Notes under the pieces: model-generated
Database searches by the model: none
The model's input: the letters and a program-made list of their open reading frames with translations, nothing else
Told to the model about the DNA's origin: nothing
From: DASRHT01 sp035293765
GTDB lineage: Bacteria; Chloroflexota; Ktedonobacteria; Ktedonobacterales; Ktedonobacteraceae
DNA length: 64,000 nt
Direction of reading: 5' to 3'
Assembly (NCBI GenBank): GCA_035293765.1
Contig: DATGMF010000037.1
Coordinates: forward strand, 83,589-147,588
Part shown: positions 7,645 to 15,457 of the stretch, one piece after another
Layout of the letters: the number at the start of each line of letters is the position of its first letter
Position numbering within the stretch: the first letter of the stretch is position 1
Made by a program: the position numbers and the translations under genes

Positions 7645-9755
7645 TGCATTCGCCCCTGGGCCATTACCGGGTGGGGGTGGATATCGGAGGCACGTTTACC
7701 GACCTGATCGTGCTTGATGATGCTACCGGCAGCTTCGCCGTCGGCAAAACGCTGACGACCGCGCACGATCCTTCGCAAGCAGTAGAGACGGTCCTGGCTG
7801 AGACGCTTGAGCGAGCTGGCATTGCCGCCGGTGACATGCAGCAGCTTATTCATGGCACCACGCTGGTGACCAATGCTATCATTGAGCGCAAAGGCTCGCG
7901 TACTGCCCTGCTGGCGACGCAAGGCTTCCGCGATTCTATCGAGATTGGCCGCGAGAATCGCTACGAACTCTACGATCTGATGCTGGAGATGCCCCTGCCT
8001 CTAGTGCCGCGCTACCTGCGCTTTGACGTGCCTCAGCGTACGCTCTCTCACGGCGAAACCATGCAGCCACTTGACGTGGCTTTTGTCGAACGGCTGGCGC
8101 GTGAACTGGTCGCGAACAGAGTCGAGGCGGTGGCGATTGCTTTTCTCAACAGCTTTGCTAACCCTGATGCCGAAAGGGAGGCGCGTGCAGCCGTTCAACG
8201 GATCGCGCCGGATATGCGCATCTCCATTTCATCAGACGTTGTGCCTGAAATCCCCGAGTTTGAGCGCACTTCAACGACGATTGCCAATGTCTACGTGCAG
8301 ACTCTGGTTGAAAGCTACCTCCGCGAGTTGCAGCAGCGTTTGGCTCGGCTCGGCTTCAAGCGCAGTTTCTTTCTGATGATTTCCAGCGGTGGCATTGTCA
8401 CAGCGGATACAGCCATTCGCTTTCCCATTCGCCTGATCGAATCGGGGCCGGCTGCGGGAGCCCTGGCTGCCGCCCATTATGGCGCTGCCTGCGGCCATGC
8501 CGATCTGCTCTCCTTCGATATGGGCGGCACAACGGCCAAATTCTGCATCATTGATCGCGGCAAACCGCTGACCGCGTACGAATTCGAGGTTGATCGCCGT
8601 TATCGCTTCAAGAAAGGCTCGGGCCTGCCCATCAAGGTGCCGGTGATCGAAATGATCGAGATCGGCACGGGTGGCGGCTCGATTGCACACATCGATGCGT
8701 TAGGCTTATTGAAGGTCGGGCCAGAATCGGCTGGCGCTGAACCGGGGCCGGTCTGCTATGGCCTGGGTGGCACTGAGCCCACCGTGACCGATGCCGACCT
8801 GGTGCTGGGCTATCTTGACCCGGACTATTTTCTTGGGGGCCAGCTCAAACTAAATCTTGTCGCGGCTCAACAGGCGATCAAGGAGCGTGTTGCCGATCCA
8901 CTGGGGCTATCGCTCGAAGAGGCGGCATGGGGCATCCATCAAATCGCCAACGAGAGTATGGCGAATGCCGCGCGCATCCACACGCTAGAGCGTGGCAAGG
9001 ACCCGCATCGCTTGCCTATCTTTGCTTTTGGCGGGGCCGGCCCGGTGCATGGATTTCGTATAGCCAAAGCACTTGGCTCGCCCAGCCTGATTGTGCCGTT
9101 TGGGGCGGGCGTCACCAGCGCCGTTGGCCTGCTGACCGCTCCGCTCTCCTTTGACTTTGTGCGCTCCTGGCCTGGTCGCATTGAGCGTCTGAATTGGCAA
9201 AAGGTGAATGTGCTGCTAGGTGAGATGGCGGCTGAGGGGCGGGCGTTGCTTGAGGCGGCAGGGGTTCCGGCTGAACAGATTCGGCACCGGCGCGAGGCGG
9301 ATATGCGCTATGTCGGCCAGGGGCACGAGATCAGGGTTCCTCTCCCATCGGGCGAGCTTGATAGCGGCAGCATTCCCGCCATCGTCAGCGCGTTTGAGGA
9401 GGTCTATCGCCGTCTCTACGAGCGGCTGAGCCAGTCCGTACCGTTAGAAATTATCAACTGGCGCGTCATCTCGTCTGGTCCACAACCCGAAGTACGCTTA
9501 CAGATGGCGGCTGCAGAGCATACAATCGCTGACTCCGCACAGAAAAAGAGCCGCAAAGCGTATTTCCCGGAACTGGGTGGCTATCATGATGTGCCGGTGT
9601 ATAGCCGCTACAGCCTCCCGCCTGGGACCAGTATCGCGGGTCCGGCGATTGTTGAAGAGCGCGAATCGACGATGATCGTGGGGCCGGGTAGCCGTTTCTC
9701 GATTGATGAGGAGTGGAATCTCGTCGTCGTCTTAGAACCCGACCCGTCAGTTTGA
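7644..9755 (+). CDS. hyuA: Hydantoinase/oxoprolinase subunit A (first copy)
   Basis: ATP-dependent amidohydrolase or carboxylase-type subunit of the HyuA family, with an acetate-kinase/Hsp70-like fold. It has VGVDIGGTFTDLIVLDD near the N-terminus, HGTTLVTNAIIERKG near residue 70, SFDMGGTTAKFCI near 290, and GTGGGSIA near 340. The length (703) is normal. ATG 7644 overlaps the SDR stop and has GGAGG upstream; an in-frame TTG at 7641 is less likely. HyuA acts with HyuB, which follows 11 bp downstream. The pair opens cyclic amides or carboxylates ketones in characterised relatives, so the exact reaction here cannot be told from sequence. Confidence 0.9.
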   Translation: MHSPLGHYRVGVDIGGTFTDLIVLDDATGSFAVGKTLTTAHDPSQAVETVLAETLERAGIAAGDMQQLIHGTTLVTNAIIERKGSRTALLATQGFRDSIEIGRENRYELYDLMLEMPLPLVPRYLRFDVPQRTLSHGETMQPLDVAFVERLARELVANRVEAVAIAFLNSFANPDAEREARAAVQRIAPDMRISISSDVVPEIPEFERTSTTIANVYVQTLVESYLRELQQRLARLGFKRSFFLMISSGGIVTADTAIRFPIRLIESGPAAGALAAAHYGAACGHADLLSFDMGGTTAKFCIIDRGKPLTAYEFEVDRRYRFKKGSGLPIKVPVIEMIEIGTGGGSIAHIDALGLLKVGPESAGAEPGPVCYGLGGTEPTVTDADLVLGYLDPDYFLGGQLKLNLVAAQQAIKERVADPLGLSLEEAAWGIHQIANESMANAARIHTLERGKDPHRLPIFAFGGAGPVHGFRIAKALGSPSLIVPFGAGVTSAVGLLTAPLSFDFVRSWPGRIERLNWQKVNVLLGEMAAEGRALLEAAGVPAEQIRHRREADMRYVGQGHEIRVPLPSGELDSGSIPAIVSAFEEVYRRLYERLSQSVPLEIINWRVISSGPQPEVRLQMAAAEHTIADSAQKKSRKAYFPELGGYHDVPVYSRYSLPPGTSIAGPAIVEERESTMIVGPGSRFSIDEEWNLVVVLEPDPSV

Positions 9756-9766
9756 AGGCAAAGGGC

Positions 9767-11518
9767 ATGACAAATATCATTGATGCAATAACGCTGGAGG
9801 TGCTCTGGAACCGCCTGCTCTCGGTCGTGAACGAGCAGCAGGTGGCGCTGATGCGTACCGCCTTCAGCACGGTTGTGCGCGAATCGCAAGATCTGGCCTG
9901 TGGCGTCTTCGATACGCGGGGCGCGATGATTGCTCAATCGCTGACCGGAACACCCGGCCATATTAACGCGATGGCGACCGGCGTGCGCCATTTCTTGCGC
10001 GAGTATCCGGCGGCAACGCTTGCACCCGGCGATGTGCTGATTACCAATGACCCCTGGCAAACCGCCGGTCAGATTAACGACATGACCGTGCTCACGCCGG
10101 TTTTCAAAGATCGGCGCGTGGTGGGATATTTTGCCAGCACCTGCCACGCTCCCGATATCGGCGGGCGGATCTATTCGGCGGAGGCGCGTGAGGTCTATGA
10201 GGAGGGGCTGCGTATCCCGATCACCAAATTATTTCTGCGTGATGAACCCAATCACGAGCTTTTCAAGCTCATCCGCGCCAATGTGCGCACGCCCGAGGAG
10301 ACCATCGGCGACCTGTACGCTCAAACCTCCTCCAATGCCGTTGGCGCGCGCGAACTGCTGCACTTCATGGACGATTTCGGCCTGGATAGTATTGATCCGC
10401 TCGCCGATGAAATTATCTCGCGTTCTGAGCGAGCCATGCGCGCAGCCATTCGCACATGGCCCAACGGACGCTATGAGAACGAAGCCTGGAGCGACGGCTT
10501 TGATGGGCCAATTCGTATCAAGGTAGCCGTGGCTATTGAGGACGAGGACATCTTGATCGATTTTGCCGGATCGTCGCCGCAAAGCTCCTGGGGCATCAAT
10601 GTGGTACACAACTACACTCATGCCTATGCCTCATTTGCTATCAAAGCTGCTATCACTCCCGAGATCCCGCATAACGAAGGCTCATTCCGTCCCGTCCATG
10701 TGACTGCGCCCCCAGGCTCGATCCTCAACTGCACCGAGCCTGCGGCGGTCGCATCGCGTCACCTGATCGGACATTTCCTGCCAGGCGTCATTTTCGGCGC
10801 GCTGGCTCAGGCCATGCCTACGCAGTTGATGGCCTGCGGAGCCGATCCGATCTGGATCTCCGTCTGGCGCGGAAACTGGCCTGCGTCTCGCGAACCCTTC
10901 ACGTTCAGCCTGTTCCAGTGTGGAGGCACCGGAGCGCGTGCCATTAAAGATGGTTTAAACACAACGGGCTTTCCCAGCGGGGTCGCGGGCGTTCCGGCGG
11001 AAGTCGTGGAAAGTACGACGCCGCTCATTCAATACCGGCGCGAGTTGCGCACCGACTCGGGAGGGCCGGGAACTTATCGCGGCGGATTGGGGCAATGGAC
11101 TGAGCTTGGCTATCGCGGCGACACCTCCTGGGCTGTCTCGACGATGATTGATCGCGTGCGCTTTCCCGCCACCGGCCTGCATGGCGGGAAAATGGGTGCG
11201 GCGGGTGAACTGGCGGTAAATGGCGATCATCATGTCAGACCGAAGACGTTGATTACTCTCGCTCCGGGTAGTCGTGTGCAGCTCAATCCTCCGGGCGGTG
11301 GTGGTTATGGCGATCCATACCGGCGACCTGTAGCCCTGGTACTGCACGATGTCGTTAACGGTTACGTCTCGCTTGAAGCGGCGGAACGCGAATATGGCGT
11401 GGTTATTCGCTATCTAGGAAGCACGGATCAGCTTGTACGCCCGCCTGAGCTGTATGCGATTGATGAAGCGGCGACGGAGTTGTTACGGGCAACAAAGAAG
11501 GGAATCGAGCATGAGTAA
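9767..11518 (+). CDS. hyuB: Hydantoinase/oxoprolinase subunit B (first copy)
   Basis: A 583-residue HyuB partner of the preceding HyuA. It begins with DAITLEVLWNRL and VVRESQDLACGVFD, has the GHINAM and ITNDPWQTAGQINDMT segments near residues 65-100, and ends with the glycine-rich NPPGGGGYGDPYRRPV. The frame is open to 9713, but ATG 9767 follows an AAGG-rich site and matches the family's usual N-terminus. Spacing to hyuA is 11 bp, and the stop overlaps the start of the flavoprotein gene by 8 bp, so the four genes are almost certainly co-transcribed. Confidence 0.9.
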   Translation: MTNIIDAITLEVLWNRLLSVVNEQQVALMRTAFSTVVRESQDLACGVFDTRGAMIAQSLTGTPGHINAMATGVRHFLREYPAATLAPGDVLITNDPWQTAGQINDMTVLTPVFKDRRVVGYFASTCHAPDIGGRIYSAEAREVYEEGLRIPITKLFLRDEPNHELFKLIRANVRTPEETIGDLYAQTSSNAVGARELLHFMDDFGLDSIDPLADEIISRSERAMRAAIRTWPNGRYENEAWSDGFDGPIRIKVAVAIEDEDILIDFAGSSPQSSWGINVVHNYTHAYASFAIKAAITPEIPHNEGSFRPVHVTAPPGSILNCTEPAAVASRHLIGHFLPGVIFGALAQAMPTQLMACGADPIWISVWRGNWPASREPFTFSLFQCGGTGARAIKDGLNTTGFPSGVAGVPAEVVESTTPLIQYRRELRTDSGGPGTYRGGLGQWTELGYRGDTSWAVSTMIDRVRFPATGLHGGKMGAAGELAVNGDHHVRPKTLITLAPGSRVQLNPPGGGGYGDPYRRPVALVLHDVVNGYVSLEAAEREYGVVIRYLGSTDQLVRPPELYAIDEAATELLRATKKGIEHE

Positions 11519-12713
11519 CGCATGGAGCAACTGGTCAGGCAGCGTCTCATGTACGCCTGCTGCCATTGAAAAGCCTGCCAGTGAGGAGCAACTGAGCGCG
11601 CTTCTCCGTGAGAGCGCCCGCGAAGTTCGGGTCGCCGGAACGGGGCATTCCTTCACACCGTTATGCGCAACGGATGGTATGTTACTCTCGCTGGAAAACA
11701 TGCAAGGTGTCCTGGCAACGGATAAGCAATCGTGCGAGGCCACTATATGGGCGGGAACGCCCATCTCTCAGATTGGCGCGCCTTTGCTGGCTGATGGATT
11801 GGCGTTGCAGAACCAGGGGGATATCGATAAGCAGGCGCTGGCGGGCGCGATCTCCACCGGCACGCATGGAACCGGTCTCTCGCTAGGCAGCCTCTCGTCC
11901 CAGGTGACGGCTTTGCGCCTGATCCTGGCAGCAGGCGAGGCGCTGACCTGCTCAGAGACCGTCGAGCCGGAGATATTTAAAGCCGCTCAGGTCTCGCTGG
12001 GTCTGCTTGGCCTGATCTCACAGATTACGTTGAAAGTGCTGCCCGCCTATCGTCTTCACGAACGTACCTGGGCAAGCGACGTTGAAACCTGCTTCGCTCA
12101 GCTCGATACCTTAATCCAGAATAACCGGCATTGCGAGTTTTTCTGGCTCCCGCGTTACGATCAATGTGCGATGAAAACATTACATCCTACAGAAGAGGAG
12201 CCGTGGGGACAACCCACCGATCCCCTGGCCGCTGCAGGAACTATCGAGCGTTATGCCCTTTCAGAGCGTGTGGACTGGAGCTATCGCGTCTTCCCCAGTG
12301 AACGCAATTTGCGCTTCAATGAGATGGAGTTCTCGATCCCTTTGCAGGATGGCCCATCCTGCTTCGAAGAAATTCGCCAGTTGATGCGTACCAAGTATCC
12401 CGATATTGTCTGGCCCATCGAGTATCGCACGGTGGCCGCCGACGATATCTATCTTAGCCCCGCTTTTGGGCGCGCTTCGGTCGCCATCTCGGTGCATCAA
12501 AGCTACAAGCTTGAGTACGCTGCGTTTTTCAAAGATGTCGAGTCCATTTTTCGCAATCATCGTGGTCGCCCCCATTGGGGCAAAATCCACTGGCACACCG
12601 CTCGCGATTTGCAGGACCTCTACCCCATGTGGCAACAATTTCACGAAGTGCGACAACGCCTCGATCCTGCGGGTCGGTTTATGAATGATTACTTGCGCAG
12701 TGTGATGCTTTAA
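11511..12713 (+). CDS. FAD-linked D-arabinono-1,4-lactone / L-gulono-lactone oxidase family protein
   Basis: A 400-residue flavoprotein of the VAO/PCMH fold with a C-terminal ALO domain. The FAD-binding part shows VRVAGTGHSFTPL near residue 42, then GALSTGTHG-like AGAISTGTHGTGL near 115. The C-terminus has PHWGKIHWHTARDL and DPAGRFMNDYL, typical of lactone oxidases. ATG 11511 is inside the end of hyuB and has GAAGGGA upstream. As last gene of the SDR-hyuA-hyuB unit it suggests a pathway that oxidises a polyol or sugar lactone and then processes a cyclic or keto product, but that is inference from context. Confidence 0.85.
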   Translation: MSNAWSNWSGSVSCTPAAIEKPASEEQLSALLRESAREVRVAGTGHSFTPLCATDGMLLSLENMQGVLATDKQSCEATIWAGTPISQIGAPLLADGLALQNQGDIDKQALAGAISTGTHGTGLSLGSLSSQVTALRLILAAGEALTCSETVEPEIFKAAQVSLGLLGLISQITLKVLPAYRLHERTWASDVETCFAQLDTLIQNNRHCEFFWLPRYDQCAMKTLHPTEEEPWGQPTDPLAAAGTIERYALSERVDWSYRVFPSERNLRFNEMEFSIPLQDGPSCFEEIRQLMRTKYPDIVWPIEYRTVAADDIYLSPAFGRASVAISVHQSYKLEYAAFFKDVESIFRNHRGRPHWGKIHWHTARDLQDLYPMWQQFHEVRQRLDPAGRFMNDYLRSVML

Positions 12714-12773
12714 TCAAACAAGCGCTGTATCATTCTGATTAAGGAAAAAGTTGCAGCAATTTCTCGCGCCGAT

Positions 12774-12811
12774 GAAGCCCTTGCTCTCGTTATATCAGGA
12801 GCAGGGGCTTC
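12774..12811. terminator. Bidirectional terminator hairpin
   Basis: A 13-bp stem with one G-T pair (GAAGCCCTTGCTC at 12774, GAGCAGGGGCTTC at 12799) lies between the convergent flavoprotein and Nramp genes. Confidence 0.6.
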
Positions 12812-12828
12812 AAGCACGCCGTATGTGC

Positions 12829-14478
12829 TTAGTGTCCGAGGGCGAGTTGGGCGACCTTCACGACCATCAAGATGACCGCAATCAACAGATAGGCGCGCAA
12901 CGTAAACATCCCGATTTTACGCGTGGCTGACCAGGTCGGCTTCGTGAGTTCTTGTAGTGGCGGCATCTGCCATGTCTGCTTATCCATGCGGGAAAGTGCC
13001 ACTACCTCTGGATCTGGCCCACGGCGTGCGTGTTGCACGACCGCCATTGTCCCCATCACTGCCAGGGAGGCAACAAGGACCACGCACAGAATCTCGGTGA
13101 GCCAGATCGCATCAATGTTAGGGAAAATGGTGACGGTTGCCAGGATCAGCGAGAGCATGACCAGCAAGCCGACGATGATGGCTGCGACGGCGTTGAGCCA
13201 GGGCTTGTTAACCCAGGGACCCAGGACTGCTCGGTCGTTGCACAGTAGCACCAGGAAGACGGTCGCCGAAGGCAGCAAAATTCCTGCCAACGCCTGGACC
13301 GCCAGTGTTAGCAGACCGAGCGGGGCGCCTGGGATCAGCACGATGGCCCCGGCCAGCACGACGAGAGCGGCATAGCTGCCGTAGAAGAGTCTGGCCTCGC
13401 CGACCTTGCGATGCAGCGAATGATTGACGCGGAAGGTGTCCCCGAAGGCATAGGCAGTCGAGAGAGAAACCGCGCAGGCTCCGATGATGCTGGCATTGAG
13501 CAGGACAATGGACACGATGGCACCCATACCCGGATGGCCGTATTGGGCAAATCCACGGGCGGAGGTAAGCACATCCACGAAATTCGTGTCCAACTTCGTG
13601 CTGGCAAAGACGAAGGCCGCCGCGATAATGAGTCCTGCCGCCTCTGTATTGGTGAGGAACGCTCCAATGATCGTGTCAATCCGCTCGTGTTTGATCCAGC
13701 GTGGCGTGATACGCTTGTCAATGACGTTGGATTGCTGGAAGAAAAGCTGCCAGGGTGCAACGGTAGTGCCGACGATGGCGATGATCGTCAGAAGCGCCGT
13801 CGAATTGATCCCTCCCCGAATGCCTGGTAGGAAGGTGTCATGAATGATAGGCCCCAGGGCTGGATGCGGAATGAGGGCCAGCGGGATCATCAGTAGGCTG
13901 GCGAGTGCGCATACCCACATCGCGCTCTCCCAACGGCGGAAGCTGCCCGTCACGGTGATCGCGATCAGACCCACGATCCCAAGAGGGACCGAGATGAGGG
14001 GGCTGACCCCAAAGTATTGCAGCGCCATCGCAAAGCCGATAAATTCGGTGACCAGGGTCAGGAAGTTTAGCAGGAACAGATCCCCCACCGAGAAAGCTCC
14101 CCAGAACTTGCCGAATCGCTCGAAGATCAGGCGTGCGTGGCCCACGCGCGTCACTGCGCCCAGGCGTACAACCATCTCCTGGTTAACAATGAGAACCGGA
14201 ACCAGGATGAGGAGCGTCCAGAGCAGGCTGGTGCCATAATTCTGACCAGCCTGAATGTAAGTGGCAATGCCGCCAGCGTCGTTGTCGCCGACCATCGTTA
14301 CCAGGCCCGGTCCCATGATGATGAGCAGTGTCAGCAGGCGCGCGAGCCAGGTTTTGCGCGGTGCAGTATCCTCGCGGTGAATGGTGCCCCAGGCGCCATG
14401 AATGTCACCGACGTGCGCGGCATCCAGTTGGGCCGTGCGCACCTCTTCTTTAAGTGCGGAATCCTGAATGAAGAACAT
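12829..14478 (-). CDS. Nramp-family divalent cation transporter, non-canonical type
   Basis: An integral membrane transporter of the Nramp fold with about eleven hydrophobic segments and a cytosolic N-terminus of about 60 residues. The TM1 metal motif, DPGN in canonical proteins, reads GDNDAGGIATY. The TM6 region, MPH in canonical proteins, reads TTVAPWQLFFQQ, so the metal-coordinating methionine is replaced. This points to the divergent Nramp-related groups, of which some carry Mg2+ rather than Mn2+ or Fe2+; the ion is not known here. The frame begins at 14517, but ATG 14478 has a strong purine tract (AGAGAGGGGG) upstream. A structured leader of about 500 bp and a CsoR-type gene lie upstream on the same strand. 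Confidence 0.85.
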   Translation of the reverse strand: MFFIQDSALKEEVRTAQLDAAHVGDIHGAWGTIHREDTAPRKTWLARLLTLLIIMGPGLVTMVGDNDAGGIATYIQAGQNYGTSLLWTLLILVPVLIVNQEMVVRLGAVTRVGHARLIFERFGKFWGAFSVGDLFLLNFLTLVTEFIGFAMALQYFGVSPLISVPLGIVGLIAITVTGSFRRWESAMWVCALASLLMIPLALIPHPALGPIIHDTFLPGIRGGINSTALLTIIAIVGTTVAPWQLFFQQSNVIDKRITPRWIKHERIDTIIGAFLTNTEAAGLIIAAAFVFASTKLDTNFVDVLTSARGFAQYGHPGMGAIVSIVLLNASIIGACAVSLSTAYAFGDTFRVNHSLHRKVGEARLFYGSYAALVVLAGAIVLIPGAPLGLLTLAVQALAGILLPSATVFLVLLCNDRAVLGPWVNKPWLNAVAAIIVGLLVMLSLILATVTIFPNIDAIWLTEILCVVLVASLAVMGTMAVVQHARRGPDPEVVALSRMDKQTWQMPPLQELTKPTWSATRKIGMFTLRAYLLIAVILMVVKVAQLALGH

Positions 14479-14977
14479 AGGAGTCCCCCTCTCTTTCTTC
14501 TTTCTGAAACAGAGCATGATTCTGAGCAGGGCGAGACGCTTGATCGGGCCGTGAGATCCCCAGCATTACCTGTACGACCGATGCCGCAACGCTCAACCCG
14601 CGCGCCGCTGTGATGAATCAGCAGAGCGAGGTGCGCGAATTGTCACAAAGCATCAGGTCGTCTGATCTACGCAGGTGAGAACCATACCCATCAGGCGAAA
14701 GCCATGCCGATGAGTTGAGAGGAGCGTCTTTCAATTGACCAAAGAGGTTCTGGTTCAGAGAGGACACACCTCACATAACTCGTTTTTCATGTCGAGGTCA
14801 GGAGGAAAAACGAGCCGTGAGGTAAGAGGGTGATCAGGAATGAAGCACCATCAGTCACGCTGCATCTTTCCTACGGACCGACGTAGATCCCCTCCCAACA
14901 ACTGGGAGGTTGACTACTGCCACCGTCCATAAGGACTATTGCTCCTTTTGCTGGTGTGTGCTGCTCCAGCACACGAA
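14479..14977 (-). promoter_or_regulatory. Long structured leader upstream of the Nramp gene
   Basis: About 500 bp without a convincing gene. It holds three clear hairpins. CTCGTTTTTC (14779) pairs with GAAAAACGAG (14805) and is extended by CCTCAC (14769) with GTGAGG (14817). CCTCCCA and TGGGAGG pair around 14891-14909. CTACGGACCGACGTAG (14870-14885) is a small palindromic element. On the minus strand these would lie in the mRNA leader of the transporter. I could not match it to a known metal riboswitch (yybP-ykoY or M-box), so a regulatory role is inference only. Confidence 0.35.
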
Positions 14978-15253
14978 CTACACAAACCGATCCAACGCAT
15001 CTTTGAGATCATGAATAGCCTCATCAGGCTCGCCATGCTTCACCGCTTTAGCGACACAATGCTCAATATGTTGTTCCAGGATTGCTTTGCCTACCTGGTC
15101 GAGCGCGGCACGTACCGCGGCAATCTGCGTGAGCATCTCGTCGCAGTCGCGTCCTTCTGCCCACAACCGTTTGAGGCTGTTGGCGTGGCCGGCGACGCGT
15201 GCTAGCCGCCTGGCGATCTCTTCGCGGGATGGATCGTTTGTCACATGGGACAT
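14978..15253 (-). CDS. csoR: CsoR/DUF156-type copper-sensing repressor
   Basis: A 91-residue all-helical repressor of the CsoR/RcnR/FrmR family. From ATG 15253 the Cu(I) ligands fall at C37, H62 and C66 (in RDCDEML and QHIEHC), with the same 25 and 4 residue spacings as the C-H-C set of CsoR, which argues for copper sensing rather than nickel or formaldehyde. A GTG at 15262 is in frame, but its spacing to AGGAAAG is too short. A G/C-tract palindrome typical of CsoR operators lies between its promoter and start, so it is probably autoregulated. No copper exporter is adjacent. Confidence 0.88.
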   Translation of the reverse strand: MSHVTNDPSREEIARRLARVAGHANSLKRLWAEGRDCDEMLTQIAAVRAALDQVGKAILEQHIEHCVAKAVKHGEPDEAIHDLKDALDRFV

Positions 15254-15281
15254 TGTTGACACAACTTTCCTGAAAGCAATC

Positions 15282-15303
15282 TACCCACCCCCCTGGGGGG
15301 ATA
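15282..15303 (-). promoter_or_regulatory. CsoR-type operator upstream of csoR
   Basis: TACCCACCCCCCTGGGGGGATA is a C-tract/G-tract palindrome ending about 30 bp before the csoR start. It lies just downstream of the promoter and matches the general form of CsoR operators. Confidence 0.75.
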
Positions 15304-15318
15304 CTTGCTCTCATCAGT

Positions 15319-15348
15319 ATTGTATCGTCCCATCGCGCCAAAAGTCAA
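15319..15348 (-). promoter_or_regulatory. Promoter of csoR
   Basis: On the minus strand TTGACT (15348-15343) and TACAAT (15324-15319) are separated by 18 bp. The operator lies immediately downstream, where a bound repressor would block the polymerase. Confidence 0.65.
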
Positions 15349-15379
15349 GGGCAATAGCACAAAATTGATGAGGAAAGGC

Positions 15380-15408
15380 TTGACACACCCAATCTGATAG
15401 TGTATACT
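15380..15408 (+). promoter_or_regulatory. Strong sigma70 promoter of the J-domain/VWA/PurA-like cluster
   Basis: TTGACA at 15380-15385 and TATACT at 15403-15408 are exactly 17 bp apart, close to consensus. The -10 box lies inside the first of two operator dyads. Confidence 0.8.
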
Positions 15409-15442
15409 CGACACTAATAAGATAGTGTATATTTAACACTAT
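15398..15442 (+). promoter_or_regulatory. Twin operator dyads over the promoter of the J-domain gene
   Basis: Two copies of the dyad TAGTGT-N7-ACACTA occur at 15398-15416 and 15423-15441, 25 bp apart, so they face nearly the same side of the helix two and a half turns on. The first covers the -10 box and the second covers the expected transcription start. This is the layout of a repressor site. No regulator gene that would bind it is next to the cluster, so the repressor acts in trans; its family is unknown. Confidence 0.7.
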
Positions 15443-15457
15443 TGGAAAGGCGCGAAT

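Noticed and set aside
14870..14912. Two small hairpins (CTACG...CGTAG and CCTCCCA...TGGGAGG) resemble ends of IS200/IS605 elements.
   Set aside because: No TnpA or TnpB frame lies nearby, so an element end cannot be supported.
14769..14960. The Nramp leader was compared with the yybP-ykoY manganese riboswitch and the M-box.
   Set aside because: Hairpins are clear, but the conserved core strings of either class are not found on the transcribed strand.
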